Of a DNA stretch of 64,000 nt, positions 1 to 8,836 are shown piece after piece (positions within the stretch are counted from its first letter, which is position 1; every line of letters starts with the position of its first letter). The DNA is taken from NCBI GenBank assembly GCA_938041955.1, contig CALISD010000129.1:18814-82813 (forward strand). The letters are read 5' to 3'. Under the pieces are notes generated by a model. It did no database searches and was not told where the DNA came from. It saw only the letters and a list, made by a program, of their open reading frames with translations. The translations under genes were made by a program, and so were the position numbers. Source of the DNA: an uncultured Granulosicoccaceae bacterium. GTDB lineage: Bacteria > Pseudomonadota > Gammaproteobacteria > Granulosicoccales > Granulosicoccaceae.

Positions 1-222
1 AGTTCGTATGGTGTATTGGTGGAGCATCAATAATCCGTTACTCTTCGCTCAGAATTACGACAACATGCAAGAAAAATAAAAAAAATGCATTACTTTATGT
101 CGGTAATTATGGTTGTGTTTCTCTTATGGTGGAGATGTTGTATTTCTCTGACAAAAATAAAAACAAACGCGGAGATTTGAAGTGAGAGTTTGAGGTGGGG
201 ATTTGAGAATAAGGATATTCTT
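1..222. other. AT-rich region upstream of the type III secretion operon
   Basis: No complete gene is visible here. A short open frame runs in from the left edge and stops at 77-79; it could be the 3' end of an upstream gene but has no recognisable motif. From about 70 to 180 the sequence is A/T rich, as expected for a promoter of a large operon, but I could not assign a -35/-10 pair with any confidence. An AAGGA ribosome-binding site lies at 211-215, just before the first gene. Confidence 0.4.
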
Positions 223-2223
223 ATGGCTGGTTGGTCTTTAGGTTTATTTTTTATTGGCGCTGTATGTATGGCTGTCCTGGTCAGTGTTCCAGTACACGCA
301 GCCAACGTTCCGAACTTTGAAAAAAGCGTTGACTTTAATGTCAGAGAGCAACCGGTAGAGGAATTTCTAAACGCTTTATTTCAGGAAATAGATGTTCCGG
401 TTGCCATCAATTCTTCATTGATAGGTAATGTTAACGGGCGATTTCGCGATTCCGCCCGTAGTGTTTTTGATGAAATCTCAGGTGCTTTTAATGTCGTTGT
501 TTATTACGACGGTGCCGTGGCGCAGGCCTATAGAAAAAACGAAATCAGTAGACGGTTAATACCCGCAAGCAAAACCGAAGCGGGGAGGGTGGCGTCTATT
601 GTCGATAAAATGGGTTTACCTGATTCATTGAACAAGATTGAGCTGGAAGACAGTGGTGTGGTGGCCACTGGTTTTCGACGATTCCAGGAGCAACTTGATG
701 AAATCATTACTTCGGTAAAGGAATTGCCAGTTCCGGTAGCTAAGAAAAAAACTGAGCCGGAGGTGCAGATTGCGGTTTCGTTTCCGGAAGAATCGCCGCT
801 GGTCTACCAGGTTTTTAAATTAAAACATGCATGGGCAACTGATACTAATTTCCCGGTTGCTGGCCAGACTATTGTTGTTCCGGGTGTTGCTACGCTTCTC
901 AATCAGTTGCTATTGCAAGATGGGGCAGGCGGAGGTGATTTAAGTTCGTTTGAACACAATCGTACTCTTAGAGATCTTAAAGGATTAGGTCTATCGAGTC
1001 GTAAAAATTCGCTGCAAAACGACAGTCAATCAGTTGCTGAAGTCAGCGCTGATGATCTTACCACGACGCCTAGAATTGTTGCAGACTCGAGACTGAATGC
1101 CATCGTAATTCGGGATAAAGAAAATAAAATGCCCGCCTACCGGAGGTTGATTGATAGTCTGGATGTGGAATCAGAAATGGTAGAGATCGAAGCTACCATC
1201 ATTGATATTAATACGGATAAAACGCGAGAGTTAGGGGTCAATTGGCGGTATCGGGACAATGATGCTGATGTGTTGTTAGGCGATGGCTCATCAGCAGACC
1301 AATCTCTGATAGCGGGTAATGGACTTATAACTCCGCAGGGACAAGGCGGAATACTCTCTTTCAGTTTGGGTGAGCCGGCAAATTTTCTGGCTAGAGTTCG
1401 AGCGTTGGAGCAAAAAGGCGCGGCCCGTGTAATTTCAAAGCCACACGTCATCACGCTATCAGATGTAGAGGCGGTGTTAGCGGCCACCACTGAGTTTTTT
1501 GTGCGAGTGGCCGGTGAAGAAGAGGTTGATTTATTTAACGTGCCCGTCGGTACAACACTCAGGGTCACCCCGCATATTTTTACGGATGGGGGGCAGAATC
1601 GAATAAAGCTGTTGGTCAATATTGAGGATGGTTCGCAAACCTCCGGTACGCCGGTAGACAACATTCCCATTGTAGAGCGAGCAAATATTAGTACGCAGGC
1701 GGTGGTCAATGACGGTGACAGTCTGTTAGTGGGCGGTTTGGTCAGGGATAGCTATCGGAACGCAGGGTATCAGGTGCCGGTATTGGGTCGGATTCCGTTA
1801 CTGGGTGGGTTGTTCCGTTCCAGATCGAATCAGGTGGTGCGTGTAGAAAGGTTGTTCATGATTACGCCACGAGTAGCGAGTGGTATTGGTTTCGGTCCGG
1901 GGAAATATTCCGCGACGCTATCGGGAGATCAGAATCAGATCGTACAGGACTCCACCAAGAGGATAGACGCTATCGACACCCCTTATCGAGCACCGATTTC
2001 TTATTGGTCAGAGGAGTCAAGAACCCGAGGTGTGCAAGAGTTTGTTTCACAGACTGCAGGTACTCCACAGGCTGGTGTCGCGGGATCTAATAAGCAAAAA
2101 ATACTGACAGCGTCGGCTGACCAGGCCGCCGTGGGCGCTTCTGGTGATGGTAGCTACGCCATTATTCAAGGCAATGTGTTTAGAACTCCGTTTAAGGTTG
2201 AAGAGTGGGTGACGGGCAACTAA
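223..2223 (+). CDS. sctC: Type III secretion outer-membrane secretin SctC
   Basis: This encodes the outer-membrane ring through which T3SS substrates leave the cell. The frame is open from a TTG at 190, but ATG 223 has an AAGGA box 7 bases upstream and begins directly with a signal peptide ending near VHA, so I chose 223 (666 aa). After the signal come an N0/STN-like domain (VREQPVEEFLNALF), an N3 ring-building domain (VADSRLNAIVIRD) and the secretin core, with the family features VISKPHV, VPVGTTLRVTPHI, LVGGLVRD and VPVLGRIPLLGGLFR. A tail of about 110 residues follows the core and could be the pilotin-binding S-domain. It is first in the operon, with sctD 39 bases downstream. Family identity is clear from the secretin core and the neighbours. 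Confidence 0.95.
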   Translation: MAGWSLGLFFIGAVCMAVLVSVPVHAANVPNFEKSVDFNVREQPVEEFLNALFQEIDVPVAINSSLIGNVNGRFRDSARSVFDEISGAFNVVVYYDGAVAQAYRKNEISRRLIPASKTEAGRVASIVDKMGLPDSLNKIELEDSGVVATGFRRFQEQLDEIITSVKELPVPVAKKKTEPEVQIAVSFPEESPLVYQVFKLKHAWATDTNFPVAGQTIVVPGVATLLNQLLLQDGAGGGDLSSFEHNRTLRDLKGLGLSSRKNSLQNDSQSVAEVSADDLTTTPRIVADSRLNAIVIRDKENKMPAYRRLIDSLDVESEMVEIEATIIDINTDKTRELGVNWRYRDNDADVLLGDGSSADQSLIAGNGLITPQGQGGILSFSLGEPANFLARVRALEQKGAARVISKPHVITLSDVEAVLAATTEFFVRVAGEEEVDLFNVPVGTTLRVTPHIFTDGGQNRIKLLVNIEDGSQTSGTPVDNIPIVERANISTQAVVNDGDSLLVGGLVRDSYRNAGYQVPVLGRIPLLGGLFRSRSNQVVRVERLFMITPRVASGIGFGPGKYSATLSGDQNQIVQDSTKRIDAIDTPYRAPISYWSEESRTRGVQEFVSQTAGTPQAGVAGSNKQKILTASADQAAVGASGDGSYAIIQGNVFRTPFKVEEWVTGN

Positions 2224-2262
2224 TGGCTACGCACACAAGATTCACTTCACGGGAGAACTTCA

Positions 2263-3453
2263 ATGAATAGGAAAATTGATATAAAACTTACTGACGAACA
2301 TACCACTGGTAAGTTTATTGTGACGTCAGGTATAAATGCAGGAGCAGAATATACCATCCGTGAGGGCGATACAGTAACGCTAGGGGCGAGCATTGATAGT
2401 GATATTGTGGTTCATAGCTCAAGTGTTGAGCAGTGGCTGGCCAGCATAGAAAATCGTTCTGGTGTGCTCTTCCTCACGGTGATTGAAGGCACGATTCTCC
2501 GCGATGGCGAACTGTTGGAAGCTGCTGTACCAGTGCAGATTGATGAGCGCAATATATTTGTTGTTGGTGATACCGAGTTTCGGGGGGCTTACGAGCGTAA
2601 TCTTATCCTATCTGGAAAGCTCGGAAAAATACACCAGTCGCCTAATGAAGATAGCAAATCATCCAGCCGGATAGGGCCCTTGGTGCCTGGCCCCGGGCCA
2701 TTGAATCCCGGGCAATTGCGAAAAGGAATTGATGAGAAAAGAAATAGTGTGCGCTCGGGCGTAAAGTACCTGTTGCTGGGGTTTTCAATTTTGTGTGTGG
2801 CAGTGGGTACTCTTTCAGCGATTTATGCTTTGACTGGCAGTGTGATCATGGTCAATGCAGCGCCCGGGCCTTCTTATTCAGCTTTTGAGGAGAAAATCGA
2901 AGCTCTGGATCTTGATACGTTCAATTTTGCAAGGGACGGCGATAAGTATCTGATTACCGGTATGGTGGATACACGTGAGCAGAAAAATCAGCTGCTGGGT
3001 ATTGCAAGTGAAACTGACACTGTCGTGACGCTTGATCTACAGGTAAATGATGAACTAATCGAATCCATCGAAGACATTTACCGGGTCAATGGTATCAAGG
3101 CAAAGGCGCAGGTGCTTGAACCGGGACGTGTACGAGTTAACACCAAAACCAATGATGTCGACAAGCTGGATCTGGTGGAGCTGTCTGCCACGCAAGATAT
3201 CCCGTCCCTGCAGCAGTTGGAGGTAATAAATGAACCTCCAGGAACAATAATGGAGCCGGCTAAGCCTGTCAGGCAGGATCCTGATAAACGAGTGACTTTG
3301 ATTGCCGCTGGCACGAACGCTTATATCATGACACAGGACCAATCAAGGTACTTTGTTGGTGCGCTTTTACCTTCGGGGCATTTAGTTGAAAGTATCGAGA
3401 ATGGCATTGTCATTGTCAGCAGGGGAGGGATGAAAGAAACACTGAAGTATTAG
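2263..3453 (+). CDS. sctD: Type III secretion inner-membrane ring protein SctD
   Basis: This 396-residue protein should form the outer of the two inner-membrane rings of the injectisome, contacting the secretin above and the cytoplasmic sorting platform below. Residues 10-115 resemble the cytoplasmic FHA-like domain of the SctD family. A proline/glycine-rich linker follows, then one hydrophobic helix near 168-190 (LLLGFSILCVAVG), then a periplasmic part of about 200 residues consistent with stacked ring-building modules. An ATG preceded by GGGAG sets the start. The sequence diverges strongly in this family, so the call rests on topology, FHA-like start and position between sctC and the needle/rod genes. 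Confidence 0.85.
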   Translation: MNRKIDIKLTDEHTTGKFIVTSGINAGAEYTIREGDTVTLGASIDSDIVVHSSSVEQWLASIENRSGVLFLTVIEGTILRDGELLEAAVPVQIDERNIFVVGDTEFRGAYERNLILSGKLGKIHQSPNEDSKSSSRIGPLVPGPGPLNPGQLRKGIDEKRNSVRSGVKYLLLGFSILCVAVGTLSAIYALTGSVIMVNAAPGPSYSAFEEKIEALDLDTFNFARDGDKYLITGMVDTREQKNQLLGIASETDTVVTLDLQVNDELIESIEDIYRVNGIKAKAQVLEPGRVRVNTKTNDVDKLDLVELSATQDIPSLQQLEVINEPPGTIMEPAKPVRQDPDKRVTLIAAGTNAYIMTQDQSRYFVGALLPSGHLVESIENGIVIVSRGGMKETLKY

Positions 3454-3491
3454 TAGCAATTCATTTATAGAGAATATAGGGGAGAATATTA

Positions 3492-3788
3492 ATGTCAGAA
3501 ATCACAACAGCACAAGTAACTTCGATGTTGTCGGCTAATTCCACCGGGCGTGGTAAAAACTCGAACAGCTGGTTTGAGGAAATGGCTGACGCATGGGGTT
3601 CTGCATTAAATGCTCAGGCCACTCGCATTGTGGAAAAAGCAGATGAGGTGGCCGGTGGTTTTGATACACCGGCAGAAATTACAGAGCTCACAGCTGAATC
3701 ACTGCGTATGAACTTTATTTCTAATAGCTCACATACGTCATTGACCAGTGTCGGCTCAGCCTTGGAAACACTGGCGCGCAAGCAATAG
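3492..3788 (+). CDS. sctF: Needle-like T3SS filament protein (SctF candidate)
   Basis: A 98-residue protein with no signal peptide and mostly helical composition, preceded by a strong AGGGGAG site. Its place between sctD and sctI is where needle genes sit in Ysc- and SPI-2-type clusters, so needle subunit is the best guess. Its last 42 residues align without gaps to the end of the next gene product (SctI): both read TPAEI, then LT, then an F-x-S, and end L-x-R-x-Q. Needle and inner-rod proteins share a C-terminal helix, so this fits, but the protein could instead be a second rod-type subunit. It is slightly longer than typical needles (about 70-90 aa). Confidence 0.6.
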   Translation: MSEITTAQVTSMLSANSTGRGKNSNSWFEEMADAWGSALNAQATRIVEKADEVAGGFDTPAEITELTAESLRMNFISNSSHTSLTSVGSALETLARKQ

Positions 3789-3857
3789 TTGATGGAATAT
3801 TCTATTTCCACTATGTGATTTGTGAAGTGCTTTGTATTGAATTGGAGGGCGTATTAA

Positions 3858-4235
3858 ATGGAACCTATTACATCAAGTTCAACCACAGTCAGGCACACTG
3901 TTCAGGAGCCAATGGATATTGCCTATGGTGCTACTCTGGCTGAAGATGCAGAAGCCTTTGAAGCGAGTATGGCATTAGCCGAAAGGCGACTATCTGAGCC
4001 GGTAAGTGAAATAGCAAAAGCGGCCTTTGAGCCATTAAATTATATTAACCAGGAAGCAAAGTCATTAAGTGACTATGCCAGCTCGGCTGTTGCGTCCGGT
4101 AATGAATTAACTCCTGCAGAAATTGTTAATCTGACAGTTCAAAGTCATAAATTTCTGTTTCACAGCCAGTTGACGGCCAACGTTGCAAACAGATCTGCAG
4201 AAGGAATTCAGCAATTGTTCCGGCAGCAAGGATAG
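3858..4235 (+). CDS. sctI: Type III secretion inner-rod protein SctI
   Basis: A 125-residue protein expected to form the inner rod joining the export gate to the needle. The C-terminal half (TPAEIVNLT, then FLFHSQLT, then GIQQLFRQQ) follows the usual SctI pattern of a secreted, helical protein that ends with an amphipathic helix. No signal peptide is present, as expected for a T3SS-exported early substrate. A GGAGGG site precedes ATG 3858, and sctJ starts 5 bases after the stop, matching the conserved sctI-sctJ order. The similarity to the preceding needle candidate is reported separately. Confidence 0.75.
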   Translation: MEPITSSSTTVRHTVQEPMDIAYGATLAEDAEAFEASMALAERRLSEPVSEIAKAAFEPLNYINQEAKSLSDYASSAVASGNELTPAEIVNLTVQSHKFLFHSQLTANVANRSAEGIQQLFRQQG

Positions 4236-4239
4236 CGTG

Positions 4240-4989
4240 ATGAAAATGCCAATTGCATTGCTGTTCGTCATTCTATTTCTCACCGGATGTGAGTCACAGG
4301 TGTTATTTTCTAACCTTACTGAAAGTGAGGCGAATGAAATAGCAGCAGCTTTATATTCTGCCAACCTGCCGGCTGACAAAGTGGCTGATAAAAAAGGCGG
4401 CAGCTATAAAATATTCACCAATCAATCTTCATTCTCGGATGCGGTCACGGTTCTGCAATTACGAGGTTTGCCGCGTGAGCGCTTTGCAAGTGTTGGTGAG
4501 GTGTTTGAGAAAGATGGCTTTGTATCTTCACCGCTTGAGGAGCGAGCCCGTCTCAACTTTGCTATAAGTCAGGAGCTCTCCCGAACTATTTCAAATATAG
4601 ATGGTGTGGTGATGGCGAGGGTGCACTTAGCGGTGCCGAAAAAAGCTCACCTGGCAGAATCGGTGGAGCCATCGAGTGCTTCCGTTTTTGTAAAGCATCG
4701 TGCAGATGTAGATTTGGCCGGCAGTGTAGGAAAGATAAAGTCACTGGTCGTAACAGGTCTTGAGAATCTGCCCTATGACAATGTCACTGTGGCATTGTTT
4801 CCCGCACAACACGAGCCCACTCCGTTGAACGGCGCGACTGCAGCCGCACAGATAAGTAAGGCATCAATGGGAGAGATCAGCCCTACCACTATTGTTACCG
4901 CGCTAATTGTATTTTTTCTGTCGATAGCGGGTTTAAGGTTGATTTCGTTTATTAGAGCTCTGATTTTTTCTTCAGAAGAAAAGGATTAG
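4240..4989 (+). CDS. sctJ: Type III secretion lipoprotein SctJ (inner-membrane ring)
   Basis: A FliF/YscJ-family lipoprotein that forms the inner ring around the export gate. The frame is open upstream, but ATG 4240 has an AAGGA box 8 bases before it and gives a clean lipoprotein signal with lipobox LTGC, so 249 residues is preferred. The family core is evident: the residues around VLFSNLTESEANEI, LPRERFASVGEVF, LEERARLNFAISQELSRTI, and VHLAVPKK. A single C-terminal membrane helix (IVTALIVFFLSIAGLRL, about residues 217-238) anchors it in the inner membrane. The residue after the lipid cysteine is acidic (E), compatible with retention in the inner membrane. Confidence 0.95.
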   Translation: MKMPIALLFVILFLTGCESQVLFSNLTESEANEIAAALYSANLPADKVADKKGGSYKIFTNQSSFSDAVTVLQLRGLPRERFASVGEVFEKDGFVSSPLEERARLNFAISQELSRTISNIDGVVMARVHLAVPKKAHLAESVEPSSASVFVKHRADVDLAGSVGKIKSLVVTGLENLPYDNVTVALFPAQHEPTPLNGATAAAQISKASMGEISPTTIVTALIVFFLSIAGLRLISFIRALIFSSEEKD

Positions 4990-4993
4990 TACG

Positions 4994-5563
4994 GTGTCTG
5001 CTGTCAACATGGAAGAGGCCAGAAGTAGCCGACTGTTTGCCGCTCGCGCAGCAGCACACATAGATTTGCTGAGCCGCCAGACAGGTATTGCAGTGGACGG
5101 TGTCCCGTGGCAGGTATTGTCAGCGTTACCGGACTGGTGTTTGACTACTAAAAAGGGCCGACAGGAATTGCTACGGGTATGTGGTGCTTTGTATCTCAGT
5201 CCGTCTATTCGTGTTTCGATTGATGGGCTGATATTGCGTAAATTGAGACACTTTGTCGGGTCGAATGTGTTTCATCACATTCGCTCTGCAGAGAAGTTGA
5301 ATCATGATGTAGCGGTTAGCTTGGCGGCAGATGAGATTGAGATACAAGTAATGTCGTCTGGAACGTCTGTTCTGTTAGGTACGCTGCACGATAATAACCT
5401 CATCAGTCTTTACAGAGAATCTATTTTTGGTCTTCACACTCATGGTGTTAGCGCCGAGTTGGCGCATGATATTTATTCACAGGCGGCTTCTCTGGTAAAT
5501 GAGAAATCAAGTAAAAATGATGTAGAAGGTACATCAATAGTGGACGAAATATTGGATTGTTAA
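4994..5563 (+). CDS. sctK: SctK-like sorting-platform protein
   Basis: A 189-residue soluble protein starting at GTG 4994 with an AAGGA box at 4981-4985. The stretch LPDWCLTTKKGRQELLRVCGALYL, then IDGLILRKL, resembles the conserved part of the poorly conserved SctK (YscK/PscK) family, which links the cytoplasmic pods of the sorting platform to SctD. It lies between sctJ and sctL exactly where sctK sits in Ysc-type operons. The assignment depends as much on position as on sequence. Confidence 0.65.
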   Translation: MSAVNMEEARSSRLFAARAAAHIDLLSRQTGIAVDGVPWQVLSALPDWCLTTKKGRQELLRVCGALYLSPSIRVSIDGLILRKLRHFVGSNVFHHIRSAEKLNHDVAVSLAADEIEIQVMSSGTSVLLGTLHDNNLISLYRESIFGLHTHGVSAELAHDIYSQAASLVNEKSSKNDVEGTSIVDEILDC

Positions 5564-5599
5564 GATTGCGCTTCTATGTCACAGGTCGGTGGATAAATC

Positions 5600-6214
5600 A
5601 TGGCGTTAATTACATTTATTAATAATGAGCGACTCACTATGGGTTCGAGCCAGCTTGTGTACGGACCTGAAGAAATAAATTCTCTATACAGTGTGATTGA
5701 GCAAGCGGAACTGTTGCAAGACATTTTCTCGACTGAAATAGAAAAGACAGAAGCTGCTTGCAAGGCAGGTTATGAAGCGGGTTACGAAGAAGGGCAGACT
5801 GAGGGGTATGAGGCGGCTCTTGAGCATATCGCTGTCAAGCTAGTGGTACTCGCCAAAGAGGCAAGCAGCGCTCGAGATGAATTGGAAGAAAGCGCTGCCA
5901 AAATCGCTTTAAAGATTGTTGAAAAGATCGCTGGTGAAGTAGGTACAAAAGAGATGATCGCCGCGCTTGCTCAATCTGCCGCTAAGGATATGGTGTCGCG
6001 TGAACCTGTGGTACTGCGAGTGCATCCTGAAAATTTTGAATACATGAAACGTGAAGGGATACGGCGTGATCAGCCGGCATCCCGAATTGTCGAGGTAGTG
6101 AGTGATCCCGGGTTAAGTCAGATGGATTGTGTTCTGGAGACTGAGTTCGGCCAGATTAAGGCCGGTCTACAGACCCAGTTAAAAGTGTTGTCAGAGAGAC
6201 TGTATGGAGACTGA
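5600..6214 (+). CDS. sctL: Type III secretion ATPase stator SctL
   Basis: This is the FliH/YscL-type peripheral stalk that tethers the ATPase to the sorting platform. Residues about 55-75 carry a run of small-x3-G repeats (AGYEAGYEEGQTEGYEAA), the GxxxG-like helix typical of FliH/SctL. A long charged coiled-coil segment and a globular C-terminal ATPase-binding part (VVLRVHPENF, SDPGLSQMDCVLETEFGQI) follow, of the kind related to the F-type ATPase delta/E stalks. The stop overlaps the sctN start by 11 bases, implying translational coupling of stator and ATPase. Confidence 0.9.
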   Translation: MALITFINNERLTMGSSQLVYGPEEINSLYSVIEQAELLQDIFSTEIEKTEAACKAGYEAGYEEGQTEGYEAALEHIAVKLVVLAKEASSARDELEESAAKIALKIVEKIAGEVGTKEMIAALAQSAAKDMVSREPVVLRVHPENFEYMKREGIRRDQPASRIVEVVSDPGLSQMDCVLETEFGQIKAGLQTQLKVLSERLYGD

Positions 6215-7604
6215 ACAGCGGGATAATGCATCGGCCGGTGTGTTGAACTTTGAGCATGTACCGGTGAATAATGACTCTGGTGACATCACAGATAGTAGAA
6301 GAAGTCATAATTTTGATGCGCTCCTAAATAGTGTTGGCAGTTCGGTTGAAGAGATAGGGCGGATCGTTCGTGCTTACGGTACCGCGGTGCACGTGTCAGG
6401 TATTACAGCCTATGTAGGGCAAAGATGCGTAGTTGATAATCCCGATACCGGGCGCAGAACCTATGGGGATGTAGTGGGTATTAAGGATAATCACGTTATT
6501 CTCTATTTGCTTGGGACACTTGAAGGTATTTCCAATCGTTCGGAGGTCAGGGTATCTCATAGAGGCAAGACAATTCCGTTTTCAGAATCACTGGCTGGCT
6601 GCATTCTTGATGGTGCAGGCAATTTTATTTATCAGCCGCATGATCAGTTAAACGTTAAAAACGTGTCTATTGATCGATCGGCTCCTGACCCGTTAACACG
6701 CAAACTTGTTGATACCATTTTCGCCACCGGTGTTAAGTCGATAGATACGCTTTTAACGGTGGGTGAGGGTCAAAGGCTTGGGATCTTCGCTTCAGCGGGT
6801 GTAGGTAAGTCGACTCTTCTTTCAATGTTCGCTCGTCACGCGGATACAGATGTAATTGTTATCGGGTTGATAGGTGAGCGGGGCCGGGAAGTACGGGAAT
6901 TTATAGAGCATAACCTGGGTAGTGATGGTTTGGCCAGATCGGTGATGGTGGTGTCAACCTCTGATCGACCTGCAATGGAACGGGTTTCTGCAGCACTGAC
7001 CGCGACCACTATAGCGGAAGGCTTTCGCGCGCGTGGAAAGCGGGTGTTACTTTTGATCGATTCCGTGACGCGATATGCGCGAGCACTGCGTGAAATTGGA
7101 TTATCAGTAGGCGAACCACCGAGCCGCCGGGGTTTCCCACCCTCGGTTTTTGCCGAGTTACCACGACTACTTGAAAGGGCAGGTAATGACGATACAGGGT
7201 CCATAACAGCGTTCTACACCGTTTTAGCTGAAGATGAAGAAACCACTGACCCAGTCTCTGAGGAGGTGAAGTCAATACTCGATGGTCATATTGTATTGTC
7301 TCGTGCGTTGGGTGAGAAAGGGCAATACCCACCGATAGATGTATTAGCCAGCACCAGCCGGGTGTTTCGTCGCATCGTGACAGAGTCGCATCTAAATAAT
7401 GCAACCCGTCTACGTTCACTGCTTGCTAAGTATCAAGAAAACGAATTACTACTGGCTATGGGAGAGTACAGCGAGGGCGTCGATGAGTTGGCAGATAAGG
7501 CAATAAGTAATAAGCCGTTGATAGACAACCTGTTAAGTCAGAAGCCAGACGAGGAATATTCTTTGGATCAATCTCTTGATCTACTGGCGGAGGTGATTCA
7601 ATAG
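6204..7604 (+). CDS. sctN: Type III secretion ATPase SctN
   Basis: A 466-residue hexameric ATPase of the FliI/YscN family that strips chaperones from substrates and unfolds them at the export gate. The Walker A loop is SAGVGKST, with Walker B at RVLLLIDSVTR, and the T3SS ATPase signature is seen in PPSRRGFPPSVFAELPRLLER. The N-terminal beta-barrel, the catalytic core and the helical C-terminal domain are all present and the length is usual. Compared with many family members the first about 45 residues are an extra polar segment before GRIVRAYGT. It overlaps sctL and is followed 1 base later by sctO. Confidence 0.97.
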   Translation: METEQRDNASAGVLNFEHVPVNNDSGDITDSRRSHNFDALLNSVGSSVEEIGRIVRAYGTAVHVSGITAYVGQRCVVDNPDTGRRTYGDVVGIKDNHVILYLLGTLEGISNRSEVRVSHRGKTIPFSESLAGCILDGAGNFIYQPHDQLNVKNVSIDRSAPDPLTRKLVDTIFATGVKSIDTLLTVGEGQRLGIFASAGVGKSTLLSMFARHADTDVIVIGLIGERGREVREFIEHNLGSDGLARSVMVVSTSDRPAMERVSAALTATTIAEGFRARGKRVLLLIDSVTRYARALREIGLSVGEPPSRRGFPPSVFAELPRLLERAGNDDTGSITAFYTVLAEDEETTDPVSEEVKSILDGHIVLSRALGEKGQYPPIDVLASTSRVFRRIVTESHLNNATRLRSLLAKYQENELLLAMGEYSEGVDELADKAISNKPLIDNLLSQKPDEEYSLDQSLDLLAEVIQ

Positions 7605-7605
7605 T

Positions 7606-8088
7606 ATGGACTGCAACATTCATTCACTTCAACAATTGGCAGCGGTATACCAATATAAGCTGCGGGTCGCGCGTCGTGAGTTTGAGCAACAGCGCGGTTT
7701 AGTGGAACAATCTAAGGCAGAACTGACCGATGTCACCGCAGCGGTAGTGAGATTGGAAGCTAATCTTCACGATAATGCAACGTATATGCGTGTTGATGAG
7801 GTTTGCTCAAATGCCGTAAAAATGGTCTTCGCACTAAAATACAAGGCTCAGCTTGAATATGACGTTGATCGGGAGTCCTATTTTCTGGAGCTTGCCGAGG
7901 CCGATGTGCGGGAGCAATTGCAAGTGCTCTCCGATAAACGCAGGTTAATCGAGAAGTTCGAAACCAAGATTAAGGCAGTCGCCAATATAGTCAAAAGGGT
8001 AAATCGATCAATCGAGGTTCTGGAGGAGATATCGCAAGAAGAGGATTTTGAACAAACTTACTATTTGAGGGTTGCAGAGAATGTCTAA
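7606..8088 (+). CDS. sctO: SctO-like coiled-coil stalk protein
   Basis: A 160-residue highly charged protein predicted to be almost entirely alpha-helical coiled coil (for example LEANLHDNATY, ELAEADVREQLQVLSDKRRL). This is the look of SctO/YscO/FliJ, the central stalk that links the ATPase hexamer to the SctV export gate. The sequence itself is not very diagnostic, as for the whole family, but the location directly after sctN and before sctP is the conserved position. Its last 8 bases overlap the start of sctP. Confidence 0.8.
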   Translation: MDCNIHSLQQLAAVYQYKLRVARREFEQQRGLVEQSKAELTDVTAAVVRLEANLHDNATYMRVDEVCSNAVKMVFALKYKAQLEYDVDRESYFLELAEADVREQLQVLSDKRRLIEKFETKIKAVANIVKRVNRSIEVLEEISQEEDFEQTYYLRVAENV

Positions 8089-8824
8089 TCTCAATAGCAG
8101 AGTGAGGTCCCAGAAGACACCTATTGCTCGAAATACGGCGAACGTTGCGTCTGGTCGAAGGAAAGTCACGGCGCAAATTGCAGCGAGTGATACGGATATA
8201 GAAAAATTCAATGACTTGCTGCGGGAGAAAAAACGTCTGCACAATAGAGTGGGTGAGCAGCGAACTGTGGAAAAAAAATCTGCTGCGAGTGTTATTGCGC
8301 AGCGCGCTTGTGTAGATGAGATAACAGTGAGTAACTCTGGAAATGATCATCGTCCACATGGGGGGGTGTTGGCAAGCAAAGGTCAATCGAATGGCGACGC
8401 TGATATTCAAACCGCCACACACGCAGACTATAGCCTTCGAATCTCATTGGGCTCAAATGCAACCGGCGCCAAGGTGGATACCAATATGGGAGGCATGGAA
8501 TCAAAAACAGTAGAGTCAATTGTTGCTGTTATTCAGAGAATCGTAATGAACCAGCGGGGCACCAGTGAGAAAAAAAGATGGTCGATTCAGTTAGGTCTGC
8601 CCGGACAGGCAGTAATAGATATAGCGCTTGAGTATTCAGGGAAAGACGAATGGCAGCTAGGTTTTAGTGAGCACGATCGTTCAGGCGGTAGAAGAGACAG
8701 GCAGTTCGTTGAGACCGGTGGTAACCCTGTAGCAGTGGATGATATGGAGGCTCTTTACCATTGTGTAGAGGCGGGATTAAAAATGGCGCTTCCCCGCTTA
8801 CGTATTACTGAACTGCACAAGTAG
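8081..8824 (+). CDS. sctP: SctP-like needle-length regulator
   Basis: A 247-residue soluble protein. The open frame has a TTG at 8072, but ATG 8081 is preferred because a GAGGG box lies 9 bases upstream. The first about 130 residues are polar and low in complexity, fitting a flexible ruler; the C-terminal third (WSIQLGLPGQAVIDIAL, then WQLGFSEH) has the beta-rich pattern of the T3S4/FliK-like switch domain. SctP proteins set needle length and switch export specificity by acting on SctU. Sequence similarity is weak, so the order N-O-P-(Q) carries the call. Confidence 0.65.
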   Translation: MSNLNSRVRSQKTPIARNTANVASGRRKVTAQIAASDTDIEKFNDLLREKKRLHNRVGEQRTVEKKSAASVIAQRACVDEITVSNSGNDHRPHGGVLASKGQSNGDADIQTATHADYSLRISLGSNATGAKVDTNMGGMESKTVESIVAVIQRIVMNQRGTSEKKRWSIQLGLPGQAVIDIALEYSGKDEWQLGFSEHDRSGGRRDRQFVETGGNPVAVDDMEALYHCVEAGLKMALPRLRITELHK

Positions 8825-8836
8825 GGTGGTAGTGTT

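Noticed and set aside
2..79. Short open frame entering from the left edge
   Set aside because: Only 25 codons, no recognisable motif; cannot be distinguished from chance.
1137..1709. Long minus-strand frame inside sctC
   Set aside because: Antisense shadow of the secretin; no start signal and Ser/Thr-rich artefactual composition.
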